From Prinia subflava (taxonomy: Eukaryota; Chordata; Aves; Passeriformes; Cisticolidae): a stretch of 64,000 nucleotides of DNA. Positions 12,200 to 24,639 of this stretch are shown one piece after another. The notes under the pieces are model-generated. The model was given only the letters and a program-made list of their open reading frames with translations, was not told the DNA's origin and ran no database searches. The translations under genes and the position numbers were made by a program. The stretch is from positions 11,297,162 through 11,361,161 of the forward strand of contig NC_086283.1 of assembly GCF_021018805.1 (NCBI RefSeq), given 5' to 3'. Numbering within the stretch: position 1 is the first letter of the stretch; each line of letters begins with the position of its first letter.

Positions 12200-12420
12200 A
12201 CCCTATGGAGCAGGAAAGGTCCTCATTTCTGGTGAACAGCTTGTCTGTGTCCTGATTTCACACCACAGTTGGGGGGCCGTCAGTGCAGCATTGCCCACAT
12301 GCCCTGCTGTCCCACAGAGGGCCCTCAGTACACCCGAGGGGTAGCCCCTGTCGAAACAATTCAGGGATAAAGGCAGCAAGATGCAACATAAGCACACCTG
12401 CCACAAAAGAGATATACAGC
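12200..12420. other. small GC-richer patch of unknown origin
   Basis: Base composition rises clearly above the AT-rich surroundings, with GGGGGGCC, GAGGGCCC and several CpGs near 12270-12350. A minus-strand open frame of 67 codons spans it and starts with a hydrophobic, Cys-containing stretch, but no domain is recognisable and no splice context supports an exon. It could be an old repeat fragment, an exon of a noncoding RNA, or nothing. Confidence 0.3.
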
Positions 12421-13159
12421 TAGTAGCATCCTCCGTCCTATCTTTTTCTCTTAAATTCTTATTCAGGGTTTAAAGTCTGAGTTCCAAGGTGGTTAGTTCC
12501 ATTGCTGTATATTGATACAGTTATTTTGATGTTACATTCACTGAGAATGAACTTACATGGGTCAAATAATCAATATAAATAAAAGAGGGGAGCTCTGAAA
12601 ACAGTAACTAGCACTGCATCAAAATAATTCACTCCATAAATTCCTAAAGGTAGGGACTTGTTTTACAGATCATTGTAGTTTCTTGACACTGCTCTAATGC
12701 CAATATAAATAACTCTTATGTTACTGTGTTATAGACAGACCAGTATGTTCAAGTTACTTAAATTTATTAAGCAGGGAAAATGTTTCAAAATATCAATTTT
12801 TGGCCAAAACACTGACATTTTATGAAAGCTGCTTTACTTAATAAATATGTGCATATTCTGAATAGACCGTTCTGCCTAGAGTGCACAATAACTGAAGAGG
12901 GGACTCTTCATGTAGGAGTCAAAACAATTGAAGGATATATGTGCATCGTTGTGTTTGAAATGAACATCTTAAATTCCCTATTTATGTCATTTATGATCCT
13001 ATGTTTTTAAGGTTTCGGAAACCCACGAAATGTGTGAGGAACATGCAGATTAAAACCTCACTCTCAATACTGAACAGTTGAAGGTCTTACTGTGATCCTG
13101 GCCTCATTCCACCAATTTAATGGCAGATGGATTTCTTGCTTTGTCCGTGAACTGACCTT

Positions 13160-13250
13160 TGATTCTGATACCTTATGTGTCTTTGGACAAGCCATTTAAT
13201 TTCACAGTATCTTGATTTCTTCTTCTATCAAAATTAAAGATTTGTACTTA
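13160..13250 (+). repeat. MIR-type SINE core fragment
   Basis: The stretch reads TGTCTTTGGACAAGCCATTT, then AATTTCACAGTATCTTGATT and TCTTCTTCTATCAAAATTAA. It follows the MIR core order (TGACCTTGGGCAAGTCACTT, then AACCTCTCTGTGCCTCAG, then TTTCCTCATCTGTAAAATGG) with many substitutions. The tRNA head is not recognisable. It is an ancient fossil, not a gene. Confidence 0.5.
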
Positions 13251-13436
13251 GCTAATTTTCACAAGCATAATGATGCTTTATATTTATATAAATTTATGAG
13301 AGCCTGGGAAAACAGATTCTTCAGGAAGATATTAATTTTCTATTTTTAGTAATCAATGGAGCAGTGCACATGACATAACACTGCTAGACAAAGGCAAGAC
13401 ACAAAAACCTGGTTAAGAGAATTTTGGACTCATAAA

Positions 13437-13574
13437 TCATAGAATATTTTGATTTGAAAGGGACCCACAAGGATCATCAAGTCCAACTTTTAAGTGAATG
13501 AGCTGTGCAGGGATCAAACCCATCCACGACTTTGGTGTTATTATCACCATGTTCCTATCAACTGAGCTAATGCC
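13437..13574 (-). mobile_element. TguSINE1: TguSINE1-like SINE (tRNA-Ile head, CR1-type tail)
   Basis: On the minus strand the element starts with GGCATTAGCTCAGTTGATAG, a tRNA-Ile-like 5' end. The RNA polymerase III A box lies at plus positions 13559-13569 and the B box, GGGTTTGATCC, at 13511-13521. The middle of the head reads GGTGATAATAACACC, matching the anticodon arm of tRNA-Ile(AAT). The left part (13437-13490) is a CR1-type 3' tail containing GGGACCCACAAGGATCATCA and ending in ATCATAGAATATT. A tRNA-Ile head fused to a CR1 tail is the known structure of TguSINE1, a passerine SINE mobilised by CR1 enzymes. The copy is nearly complete but diverged, for example an extra substitution-rich D arm. 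It is not a functional tRNA gene: the acceptor stem is not closed. Confidence 0.88.
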
Positions 13575-16500
13575 TTGACTGCTTTTTCTCACAGTCGAAT
13601 TTTATCAAAACTGCAAAGAAAATTTATGTTAATTTTCAGCACTGATACATAATCAAAATCAATAAAAGTACTAGGTGCCCAGAAAATTTAGATTGAAGTT
13701 TTACTGGGGAGCTATCGTCATGAACACCTTGGTCAAATAATAGTCACAATCTGGAAATGTGTAGCAGAGTTTTACAACTGCAGCCCTATGAAATTAATTA
13801 AAGCTTCACAGTGCTGTCATTTTGATTTTAAGAGTTTAAGACAATTGCTTTTGAATTCTGAAGAGTGCATTCATATAATCCCCAAACCTAATATATTACT
13901 TTAATCTTTTGTGGATAATAAAATAGAGTGAAATCACAAATGGTGAAATCTGTATTCACTGCTCAGCACTTTTAGGAGTCAAAAACATGAACAGCAAAAC
14001 CAGTTGTGTGTGAAGATCCACCAAACTGGTAGAGGTAAGTAACACAAGAATCTATTTTCTTCATAACGTTCTGTATTTCTCTCAACATGAAATTTAGCAA
14101 CAGTTACTCACTAGAGCACATTGGACACTGTATGCAGACACTCTAAAGAGAAGCAAAGTCCTTCCTGGAAACAAGCCACTTTCTCCAGATTTGACATTAA
14201 TAGCTATTGAAACTGTTAAGTTCTCTGTGATTTTTCTCCTTATAAGTCCTTGTATCAGAACGAGAGATTTCTTAGAAGCAGGTCAGTGCCCTTAATTGTT
14301 ATATCACTCATCTTGAATAAGGAGTCTTTTTTTTTAAAGTTTGGCCTTCTGAAAAGCAGCAAACTTGAGTATTTTCAGGGTAGCAGAGTTTCTGAGTAGC
14401 AGACTCTTCTATCTATATTCCCATGACTGAACAACTTGAACTTTTCATGTGCTTCTCCGCATCAGTAGTTAGAATTGTTCACTCTTCCTTTCTTCAAGCT
14501 GGTTGACTTGCACTGGACAGATATGTCAGAGGTCTGTAGCTCATTGTAGTTCAAGCAGATGAGTTCTTCATAGCTGCCTCTCCAGCAGAGCAGGAATGCC
14601 ATACTTATGGAACAGAATAACACAGATGTTTACTAAAATCTTTTCTTGTTCAAAGTGAATTTGAGTTTTATTATTCTGAGTGCAGTGCTGCTGCATTTTT
14701 TCTGGTTTGGAGTGAGTTTTCTTTTTCAACATACATTTTTATTATTTAAATTGAACACCACTGCTTATTTCCTTCACAATGCGATTGCACATTTATGAGC
14801 AGTTTAACGAGGAGACTGCTCTAACGAAGTGTTTGGTGAAGGATAGAAATCAATAGGTTGAAGTTTTGAGGCATTAAACAATAAAGCAGGAAAACAGTGC
14901 AAATAATATTCATTCCCTTGGTGACATAGCATCCTTTATTAAAAAACAGAGGTACTATTCATTTGAGAGTTACTCTTTATTTCTGTGGCCCCAATGGCAT
15001 TGCAGAGGCAAGGGAAAGGTTTCTTCATAGATTTTACGTGCACTTGCAGAAAGCTTCTTGTAAGACCAATAAAGAATATAAACTTTGTTAAGCTGAAGAA
15101 CATAAACAAACCTGATTTAACTCAACTTTTAAAAAGATCTTTTTACGTTAGTCTCATCATGTGATAACTATCACATCAGTTATGCACACACTGATCTCCT
15201 GGCAATACTCAGGTGGAGAAGATATTGCTGGACTCAAAGTAAGCAGTAGAAGCCCATTTGTTCTGTCCAGAAAGAAAGAAAGAAGATTTCTGAGAGAAGA
15301 TTCTCAGAAAGATGTAAAAATGAATAAAATTATGTAGCTCGGAGTCTTTCATGGATAAATGGAAGAAAAGAAAGAAATATAAGTTTTAATTGACGTGGCA
15401 AAGTAGCTATAGCACAGTAGAACATTTCTGGTCTCTTTCAAGTACTTCCTTGAGTAAAATCTAAATATTATCCCAGAGCAATCACTGAAAACAGGCACCA
15501 AGCCACCACAGGAAAATAGGCTCCTAACTTGTTTCATTAATTCTGTCATTGAGCTCATTGTTTTTAATTCACTGTGAAACTGGGAGAGGAAACTCAGACA
15601 TGCCTTATGTTAGAAATTTCTAAAGGTTTTCTCCTGTGTGAAACAGAAGTAGAAGACTTGAGGTCCTCATAGAAACTGAAACAGTTTTAAACAGAAAAGT
15701 TTATTAAAGGAAGCAGAAATTTTCCAGAAGCACCTGTAAATTGCTGTGCTCATTTGTGCAGATTCCTATGTACTTTGCAGACACTAAATTTTCAGCTGTT
15801 ATGAATAAATATGTCAGTTGTTTTGATGGACTTATATGTCAAATGAACCTCTTATTTTGTGAAAACTTTTCATGCTTCAGATACAGTTGATTAGTTTTGA
15901 GAGTTAAGAATTAAGTCAATTATGCATCATCACGTATGAAAGAAAAAGTTCACACAAGGGAAGATTCATTCACCAGTTGATAACAGTCAACTCCCTGTGA
16001 GGTGTTCCCTTAAACATGAAGATATGATCAGCACAATTCTCCTCTTGAAAAGTAAATTAATCATTTCCATCTTGAAGAGTAAGCTCATCCCTGGTTATTT
16101 CAGCCAATGTTTTATTTGAAGCCTTTTAGGTTGTGTGGTTATGCCATAAGTGTCCCTGTGGCCATCTAAAACCCTTGGCACATGGTTGTTGCTGCCTCTG
16201 AGTCTAGGGAACACCTCTTTCTCATCTCAGTCCTCTGACATAATGAAGTTCTGTGTAGGCGCATCACAGTGTGTATTGTGAGCTGTGCCACTCTCATTTC
16301 TCCTTCTGCCAAATGGTCTTTTATTTTGGATGATCCTATATTATTCACTACACATTCTGCTTTCATTCAGGATTCTGTCACTGGTTTCCTTGCAAGTATC
16401 ACCATATCTTTGGTGCTTGAAAGACAGAAACTAAATACAGTATAATGCTGGCAGAATTCAGTTGAGTATTTTACAATACCAATCAGTCAGAGGAACAGAT

Positions 16501-16650
16501 TTTAACAATGTGTTACATGGTATCTGGAAAATAATTTTCCGCTTTGTAAGGCCGTATGACTGTGGAGAATCAAAATAAGTTTACTTCCTCTACAAACCTT
16601 GATAGTTACAAAGAGTATGTTTTGTAAATTAACTCATTCTTGTTTGTTTT
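13575..16650. other. unique AT-rich DNA, no gene seen
   Basis: No repeat family or gene is recognised over about 3 kb. Only a short AGAAAGAAAG stretch near 15270 and chance-length open frames (at most 69 codons) are present. Confidence 0.45.
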
Positions 16651-17340
16651 GAGGAATGAAATGATGGAGGTCTAAATGACTGGAAAACAGCTGTTAGACT
16701 TTCCTTTATGGTTAGCTGCAGTTGCTGTAAATAGTAAAGAAATGGTTAGAAACAGAGGCACATTCTCAGCGGAGAGAGGTTGTACTTCCGGCTGTTGAAC
16801 CTCACCTGACACTTTCTGTGGCAACACAAGCCCATTTACAGCTGTGAAGGGGCTCAGCCTGACATAGAAAAGCAAAACTGGGGTTCTGCTGGACACAGCC
16901 AACCTGCAGGTTGACATCTGTGAATTATGCAAACAGGGGAGCAAAACACAAGCTTCTCCCTAAAAATGGGTTGTATTTTCAGTGGAAGAGGGAACAGACA
17001 AACACTCTTGCCTAATAATTATTGAAGTTGGGAGGGTACTTATTCCCATGGTGCTTCTCAGAGAGGAGCAGTTTGTTTTGGCTTGTCTCTTCAAGTGGAA
17101 ACATAACTGTGAATTAAAAAATGGCATGCTGGGTTTTAGAAGTGGCTTTTTTGCTGCTTGCCATAGAAAAGCGGTGGGTAGAGGGCAAGTTGTCATTGAT
17201 TTTTGAAGCCTGAGTGCGCTTTTCATACCCTGGTGCTGAATAGTGAGTGGTGCAATGCTCCTCATGATAGAAAGTTTATGAATAATGCTAATAAATGGAG
17301 TGTTCACACTGCTGTTTTCCTTCCCCAGTATAACATAGCC
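16651..17340. other. repeat-free segment with unusual open frames on the minus strand
   Basis: Two consecutive minus-strand open frames of 90 and 115 codons lie at 16672-16944 and 16960-17307, with a 74-codon plus-strand frame antisense to the second. None shows a recognisable domain. The right part contains ATGAATAATGCTAATAAATG, a run of homeodomain/POU-like motifs near 17277-17297. I see no exon boundary that would tie these into a gene, so regulatory or chance sequence is the likelier explanation. Confidence 0.25.
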
Positions 17341-20300
17341 ACCTGCTCCCTACTTTTGGAAAATGGTGGTAGAAGATAAATTCTGCCTTATTTAGAAATA
17401 TGAGAAGCTAATTTATTCACAGTAAGAATTCAGTGAGCATTAGGTTTCCTTTCTTTGTTTAAGTTTCTTTCTACTTCTGTTGGATAATTTATAAAATTAA
17501 TATATTAAGTCATTTATTAAGTTTAATTGTTTCAGTAATATTCTTCTATATGTTATCTTCTGGAGTAATAATAGTATTTTAGCACCAGTGTGAATGTAGA
17601 TCTGCATGGTGCAATATGGAGTCAAACTACCAATTATTATAGGGTTTTTTTTACTATTGTTTTCTTGGTGAAGAAAAAAATGCTATTAACATCATAAAAT
17701 ATAAAGCAATTTCTATAGACCTTAACCACTATGTTTTTTAATAAATTTCCAGACTAGATAAAAAAGAATATGATTTTAGTAATGTGCAGAACATTTGAGA
17801 ACCTATAAAGAGTGTAAGAAGCAATATATATATAACAATATTACAGAATTTGAATAGCTTTTACATGCTGCTGCCTGTCAAAGAACAGGGCTCACACCAT
17901 CCAGCATGATTCCATAAGCATTGCCAAAATTAAATTAAATCACATGCACAATGTAGACATGCACAAGTAGCTCTTTTGGGCAGTATTGTTGTCGTTCTGG
18001 AGCCAATACAAACTCATGGTCTAACTGGTCTCACTTTTAATAATAAAAGCAGCTCACTTCTAATCTTGGTCTTTTCTCATCAATAAGAACTTACAAATAA
18101 AGAGAATGAAAAAGCAAAGAAGAGTAGAATTCACATCTCCTTATTCCATGGAGATGTTTACTTATATGCTTAGCTATTTCAGCCATAGCTGAATGGTAAC
18201 TTACAGTAAGAGACATAATTTATTAACTGCATTACTATAATGTAATTTTGCAACAAACCATGAAGGACCCACTGTTATTCCACAGAGAAAGGGTTTGCTT
18301 TGTATTCTTTCTTTTGAAACAAACATGGCATTAGGCTTTGTCTGCTGACAACAGAGGGAGTTACTCTGCAGCTGAATTAAATTTTCTAGAGAAATGTCTG
18401 AGTAACTGTCATGAATAGAAATTACATATTGTGCACAGAAAAGAGTTTAAATAGGGAACTTTTAGGCAGTACAACACTTCTTACCTTTCTTCTCCAAAAA
18501 AAGGTAAAACAGATGACAGGGACCATAATCTGCAAAAAGTCTCCATAAAAATGAAATTCAACATTGTGCAGAGGGTATTCAAGTCCTAAATATTATGTGT
18601 ATTCTATTTTGAGAGCTAATGAGAACTTAGATATTTCATAGGGGTTTTTTGGATGTGAAATTTTACCTTTATCCTGCCAGAGATCTGCAGAAGTCCATAA
18701 ATGGATTTAATAAATGTTGCTCAGACTAGGCTGAATCTTAGGCTGTTGTGTTTTCTCATGTTCTTTATTTTAGTTCCATTTTGAACACTGCTTAATAGCT
18801 TCTGTCAGATATGAGTTATTGTTCTTGGACTCATAAACATAATATTGAACAATATTTTTTTTTCTGTAAACAGATTTTATTAAATGGCAGCTTTTGTCAA
18901 AGGCTGAAAATATTCCTATAGGAAGATATCCTCAGGATCCCATGGAAGTCATCTTTCTCTCATCTTTCATGTCGAAAGTAATATGTTGCTTTCAATGCTG
19001 TATAAGATTTGCTCCCCCTCTTTACTGTTTTCAGGAAGGTAAAAAGGAATACAAGAAGTGGTCTATTAATATATACAATTGCTTAATGCCATTGCTTTGG
19101 AAAGCAAGTGTCTGCGTGTTGCAAACTGTAGCCCACACAGCAGTTACAGACACCAGGACAAATATGATCCTTTAGCTTCTTTTTTTTTTTTTTTTTCCAT
19201 TGCACACTTACAACTGCCAATACCCACAGAGAGCAGAAAAATAAAAGTGAGAGTGTACAGTAAGTGAACTGTCTTTGATATCTTTTATGAGGTACAAATG
19301 CTCTTGTGAGAGAAAGCAAAAAGAAGATCATATTTCTTACTCATAAAACAACATTGTGCATAATATGAGAGATTAATGATCCTCAAAATCTTAGAACCAA
19401 GGAGCTGTTTGGAAAAAGGTATATAGAAGTACACCTAAGTGTAACAGCACAGCAATATATGACTAAAAATCTTGATAAGAAGTTTTCCTATGGAAGAATT
19501 TGTAATATTTTTTTTCAAGATTGCAGTTTCTTCAATAAGAACCATAGTATTAACTGATGTTTTAATTAAGAGGAAAATTACATTTCAGAATAGTCATGCT
19601 CTGTGTGGTTCTGAGGGGGTGCATTGTTTGTGTATCTGGTTGTCTTCAATTGTCTGTGGAGAAAATTTTGGGAACAAGTGCAATTTTTTGAGGTTATGCT
19701 AAAAAATCATAATTAAACTTTTCTTTAAGAAATGTAATTTGGACTTTCACCAGAAAAACTCATTCCTTGAAAGAAGTTAGAGGCTGTTTATTTTGCACCT
19801 TCAGTGAAGCACAGGCACAGGTAAGGTCAGTTTTCTGCATCATTGCCAATTAACTTACGGGTAAAATGAGTATTTCTGAGAATAGTCTGGAAGGTCTTTC
19901 ATTATTCCATGCTCAGTCCTCCATGACTCTCTGTCTTCCATCAGCTCACCACAGTATTTGCTTTTGTGGGAAGTCTTAGTCTCTCCTTGAAAGGTGACAC
20001 TTTTCTTGTATAAGAATCCTGAAGCAAAGTATGCTTGAAGAGACACAAGAGTAAAGCTACCTACATCTAGAATAATGATTGAAAAGACCCTTCCTCTAGA
20101 AAATATACTGCCAGGCCATTTAGATCACGTGATATTCTCTCTCAATTCTTCACACACAGTGATACTGTAGATGAGTAGGATTTAAATGGAAATACAGTGC
20201 TGTGGTAAATACTGTCACTCACAAGCATAAATATTGCATACATTTATCAGATATACTGACAAGGACCTCAGAAATATGCCATCTAAGATAGTTTAATTAC

Positions 20301-23300
20301 ATGCTAATTATAAAAAACTTTTCTTCACATAGGCTCCCAAATGTTACAGTGCTCAAAGAAAGAGGCAGAATTCCATTCAGCAGGGTTTTGGTGTTGGTTT
20401 GCTACCAGTACTGGTATTATAACTTCAGTGGAAATTATTGTGGGCTCTGTTGGAGTTGGCAGCCTGCAAGTCTCTAACAGAAGCAAATGACAGACTTCCT
20501 AAAGCGACAGTATCATTTCACTAATGTGCACTAAAAGTATTCAAGTGAAATCTAATAGCTTTTACTCTGCAGAAACATTGTTAAAATAATTGCTCCCTCT
20601 TTTTGCAAAGTAATGTTTCATGTAGCAGATTTTCTGGAAAGAAGGTAACCTAAACCATAACAGGAGAATATGTATTGCCCAGACAATATTATAATAATTC
20701 TTGAGTGCTGTAACCAGCAGGCTTCAAGATACCAAGACACTATGAACAAAACCAAACCTGCCTGGCAAAAAAATTATCCATTTCTGTCTGTCCAAAAGAC
20801 CATGGGACTTAGCCCATATTGCTTATTTTATTAAATTATTTGAAATTATTTGATCTGGGTTTTTTTTTACCATTAAGGCATCAATGTGACAGCTTTGTTG
20901 TACTCTGATATTGTCTAATTTTATTTCCATTTTAAAATCCTTAACTTTATGTGTGTATGTATTTATACGTGTGAATACTTGGGTAGTGCAGGTATAAATA
21001 TGTGTGTAGATGTGTTTATGAAGAAAGAGAGGGAGATGGGTAAGATATTAGTGCAGTACAACTAATATATGAATAAAAGCTAAAGTAACATTTAGAAAAA
21101 GCTATATATCTGAGCACATTGTCTTTCATGGTGTGAGCTGTGTCTCACAGTGTTGTTTACCACATGAGGTTTTTTTCACTTGAGGAGTGAAGAAGAATCG
21201 GAAATATATATGAAACAACACCGTAACATGAACATTTGGTGTTGTACATTCCAGTGTACACTGCTGGCAACTGGTAGTTTTGTGGTTTATTTTTTGAATT
21301 TTCCTGACTCAAACTTCCTCTGTTTGGTTTTTTTTTATTATTATTATTAGGAGTAAGATGACAATTCATTACCTTTATGAATTAAGCATAATCTCAAACT
21401 GTGTTTTTGATACCTCATTGCCCTCAAGCATGGTAACTGGCACTCTTGATCTCTGGCATTTCTCTTTGCTGCTGCCTCAGGAAAGCGATACAGTCACAGC
21501 TCGAGTTTTGCTGCTAGACCTAAATCTATCCCCATTCCCAGTTGAAAAATATTGCTGGGGAGTTCAGGGAAAAATGGAGTAAGTTGCGAGATGTGGGAGG
21601 GCAGTTCTCTGCTCACCCCATTGTGCTGTAGCACCACAGTGCTTTCAGCAGCTGTTGCCAACTCCCTGCAGCTGCAGTGCACCAGGCTCTCTTGTGATCT
21701 CTCTGCACTGTGCTTTGGGCAGCAGCTGCCAGCTGGAATATGTAGCTCAGTCTGGTTGTACCTCAAAAAGATGTAGACTCTCTGCTGCAGCTGAGCCACT
21801 GTTTTTCCCCAGAAGGCAAAAAGCTACCTTTGCAGACTGAACCCTCTGTTGGTTTCCATGTTCTTTGCATTGTCTCCTAGTGACCACTGTGTGGAGAAAA
21901 GAAACGCACAAGTGCATCTCACCCCTTAAAGTGAGGGTCAGGGAGGGGGAATAACCTTCAGCCTTTTCAAAGTGAGGGGATCACACACTCCTTTCTGGTC
22001 ATGTAGTCATGGACCTTAACCATTGCTGTGTGATTACAGCCTTGCATTAAGCTGATGGTGCAGTTCACTGCCTGAACCTTGAAATTTAACACTCTGCAAG
22101 TATCTAACCTCCTTGAAATGCTGACAGAAACATTTGGTTTTAAGGTATATAAGGCCAGATTCTTCCCCTCTCAAAATTTCATGGGTTATAGTGAAATTAT
22201 ACCATAGAGAAAATTGTCATGGAAAATCCTAAAATAGTACTTTAATCACTCGTAACCTCTAGACACATAGTGCTGCATGAAATAAATAAATCCCCTTTTC
22301 AACCTTCAAAGTGTGTGTCTAATAAGAAAAGTGAGAGCCTATAATATGGTGCCATTATACTCAACTGATCTGCTTCCTTTCTGAAACCAGAATAGCATTA
22401 ACTGCCTTCAGTGCCTGGACAGGATCCTTCCTGCTTAACAGTGTTAGTAGCCCTGCAAAGCCAGTACCCAAAGAAACAGAGAGTTGCATTCTATCCTAAT
22501 TAATTTTGCTCAGAAATGGCAGCTCAAATACATATTAGCATAATGCATTTGTGTCTATTTTTTTTTTAATTCTGTAGTTGATTATTATGAAATTCTATAA
22601 TTAGAATTGCTCTATGATGAAATCTCTATAACATCTGTCTGAATCTCAGCTACTTCTACTCAATCTCATTAAGGGCACTAGAACAACCCAGATGATTCTG
22701 ATCATATAATTAGAAAGCAGTGGTGCTCATTGTCTGGTCTGTCCAGCAGAGCAATTGCTGGGGAGTGTGCACCAGAAATAATCCCATTTAAAGCGAGGCT
22801 CATTACTCCCCTGTGACACCATGGTAGAGAGGGCTTAAACCACTCTGAAGACAACTTGAGTTTAAAGTTACTGCAATGCAAACATTCAGCCCAAGGGTAC
22901 ACATTTACCCCAGGTCACATTTCAGAGCAGAGATGATGTTTAGCACTAATTGGCCCCCATGTGGACATGCTGTAAAGTCCATATACTAAAATTAATGTTT
23001 CTCTGGACTTGGTAAGGCATAAACATGCACTTCATTGAGGCATGTGCCTAAAGGGTGAGCTGGGCTTGAGAAACAGATCCAAATTTAAGTGCTGGGCAAA
23101 CCTAGATACTGAAAAACAATAATAGTCATGTTTTGTGTACTGGCCACACAGAAAATAATTTTTCCAATATTTTTCATTCTACAAACTGGGCTTTTGATCT
23201 TTTCTTTCTGAGATCATATACCTACTTGTCAACCAGAAATAATTTAATTGTACACCTTAGATAAGAGAGTTCATCTGTCTTTTAAGTCTGTATGAGCAGA

Positions 23301-23771
23301 AAAAGTGGAGTCGAGAGTTCGTCCTTTGTACTTCTCATTGGGTTTTTCTTTTAGTTGTTTTCAAAACATGGAGGGCAGAATTCTATTACATCATTTTTTG
23401 TCCATTAGTGAACATGACCTATGGGTTGAAACATAGGGTCTGCAATGTCCTGAGTCTGAGTCCCCTGCAGCAGTATCAACAATGAGTTATTTTCTTTAAA
23501 AATAACTATTTTTATGTTTGTGTTTGTATTAATTTCTTTCACTCGTTTCTGTGACTTTTTTATATGGGCGGTCATGGGTGTAATGTTTTGAGAAGATAGA
23601 AAATGAGAAGTCTGAATCTTTAGAAATAAAACCTTGTTACTGGATTGTTTTCCACATAACCAACACAATTGGGACTTTTGTTTTCACCTCACAGCTGTAA
23701 TTGTGTCTGAATTTATCCTTTCCATTAAGTTTCAATCTGGTTTGATTTGTTTCTTTTTCTCCTTTTTTGCC
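17341..23771. other. unique AT-rich DNA, about 6.4 kb, no gene seen
   Basis: No gene or recognisable transposon. Simple tracts include a T run at about 19180-19197, ATT repeats at about 21338-21350 and a TG/TA-rich patch near 20945-21010. A moderately GC-richer, CTGCAGC-rich stretch at about 21590-21800 has overlapping open frames on both strands (up to 101 codons, minus) that contradict each other and lack domains. Confidence 0.4.
19180..19197. repeat. poly-T tract
   Basis: A T homopolymer of about 18 bases within a pyrimidine-rich stretch. The overlapping Phe-rich and Lys-rich open frames are artefacts of it. Confidence 0.85.
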
Positions 23772-23802
23772 TACATGCATACATGCATGCACACACATGC
23801 AC
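23772..23802. repeat. 31-bp strictly alternating pyrimidine-purine tract
   Basis: From TACATGCATACATGCATGCA through the following CACACACATGC, every base alternates pyrimidine and purine, with internal ATGCAT palindromes. Such tracts are the classic candidates for left-handed Z-DNA under supercoiling. A further ACGTACACACAC stretch follows near 23829-23840. Confidence 0.85.
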
Positions 23803-24639
23803 CTTCTTCGACCTGTACTCGTATGTTTACGTACACACACCTACATACTATTATAGATAATACACAATTTATTTTGCCAGTGCACACAGCATGGCCTAAA
23901 TCATATACCTGCAACGAATCCCTGGCATGTTGAGGAATGTGCCTGAGGTCTACAGGCAGGGTGATGTTGACTAGCTTCTCCTGCAGTGAATTCACCTGTG
24001 GATTTTTTCCCCAGTGGGTAAAACCCACAAAAGCCTGAATCAATATTACCTTTATGTTAAACAGCGCACTGCAGTATGTTCAATTTATTTTATGTACAGG
24101 CAGTAACAGGACCCTGGGTAAAAAGAAGAAAAGCAATGGCTTTTTGTTGTATGATTTTCCTTACTCTCCCAATGGTTCCCCTTTACTTTTGAAAAGCAGA
24201 AGCAGGTGTTTGTTTTATTTGACACCTCACTGGAAGGGTCCACAGCATGAATTGAGCAAAACATGTTGCTTCAGTACCAAAGGCTTTTTGCATGTGTGTG
24301 TGTGTGTATGACATTGGAGGAGACAGCTACAGCTTGTTAGTGATGATACCCTATTTACAAGTGGCTCATCAGGGCAGCAAAAAGGACTTCAGCTCTAGTT
24401 TGGGAAGCTAGCACAAGATGCTCCCAGGCTATGCTGTGCTGCCCTGTTGGACAGTGCTGCTGTCATGGCTGTCCTTCCCTCATTCCTGGAGGTACTGGGG
24501 ATCTCCAGGGAGCACCATCTTTGTGAGAACGAGGACTATGACACTGCAGGATGCAACCTGAGCGTTAATGGGTCAGTGAGTGACAGCTGAGCCTTCTCTC
24601 TGAGGTACTGAGCTGGCTATCACTGCCAGGAGCACAAGG
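23803..24639. other. unique DNA with a TG microsatellite, no gene seen
   Basis: A short TG repeat lies at 24289-24310. Near 24360-24640 the sequence becomes somewhat GC-richer (TGCTGTGCTGCCCTGTTGGA near 24432-24451) without a recognisable repeat or exon. Confidence 0.4.
24289..24310. repeat. short TG dinucleotide repeat
   Basis: TGCATGTGTGTGTGTGTGTA followed by TG: a short microsatellite, also purine-pyrimidine alternating. Confidence 0.85.

Larger units (their letters stand above)
9586..13159. other. unique AT-rich DNA, no gene seen
   Basis: No gene is recognised. Notable small structures are a 16-bp palindrome at 10482-10497, a 22-bp hairpin at 10610-10631, a T19 run at 10762-10780 and a GC-richer patch at 12200-12420. 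A 124-codon plus-strand frame at 9961-10335 has no recognisable domain and no supporting signals. Confidence 0.45.

Noticed and set aside
13510..13574. A functional tRNA-Ile gene
   Set aside because: The head is fused to a CR1-type tail and the acceptor stem does not close, so it is a SINE.
16672..17307. Two consecutive minus-strand frames as a two-exon gene
   Set aside because: No splice signals or domains, and an antisense frame of similar quality overlaps.
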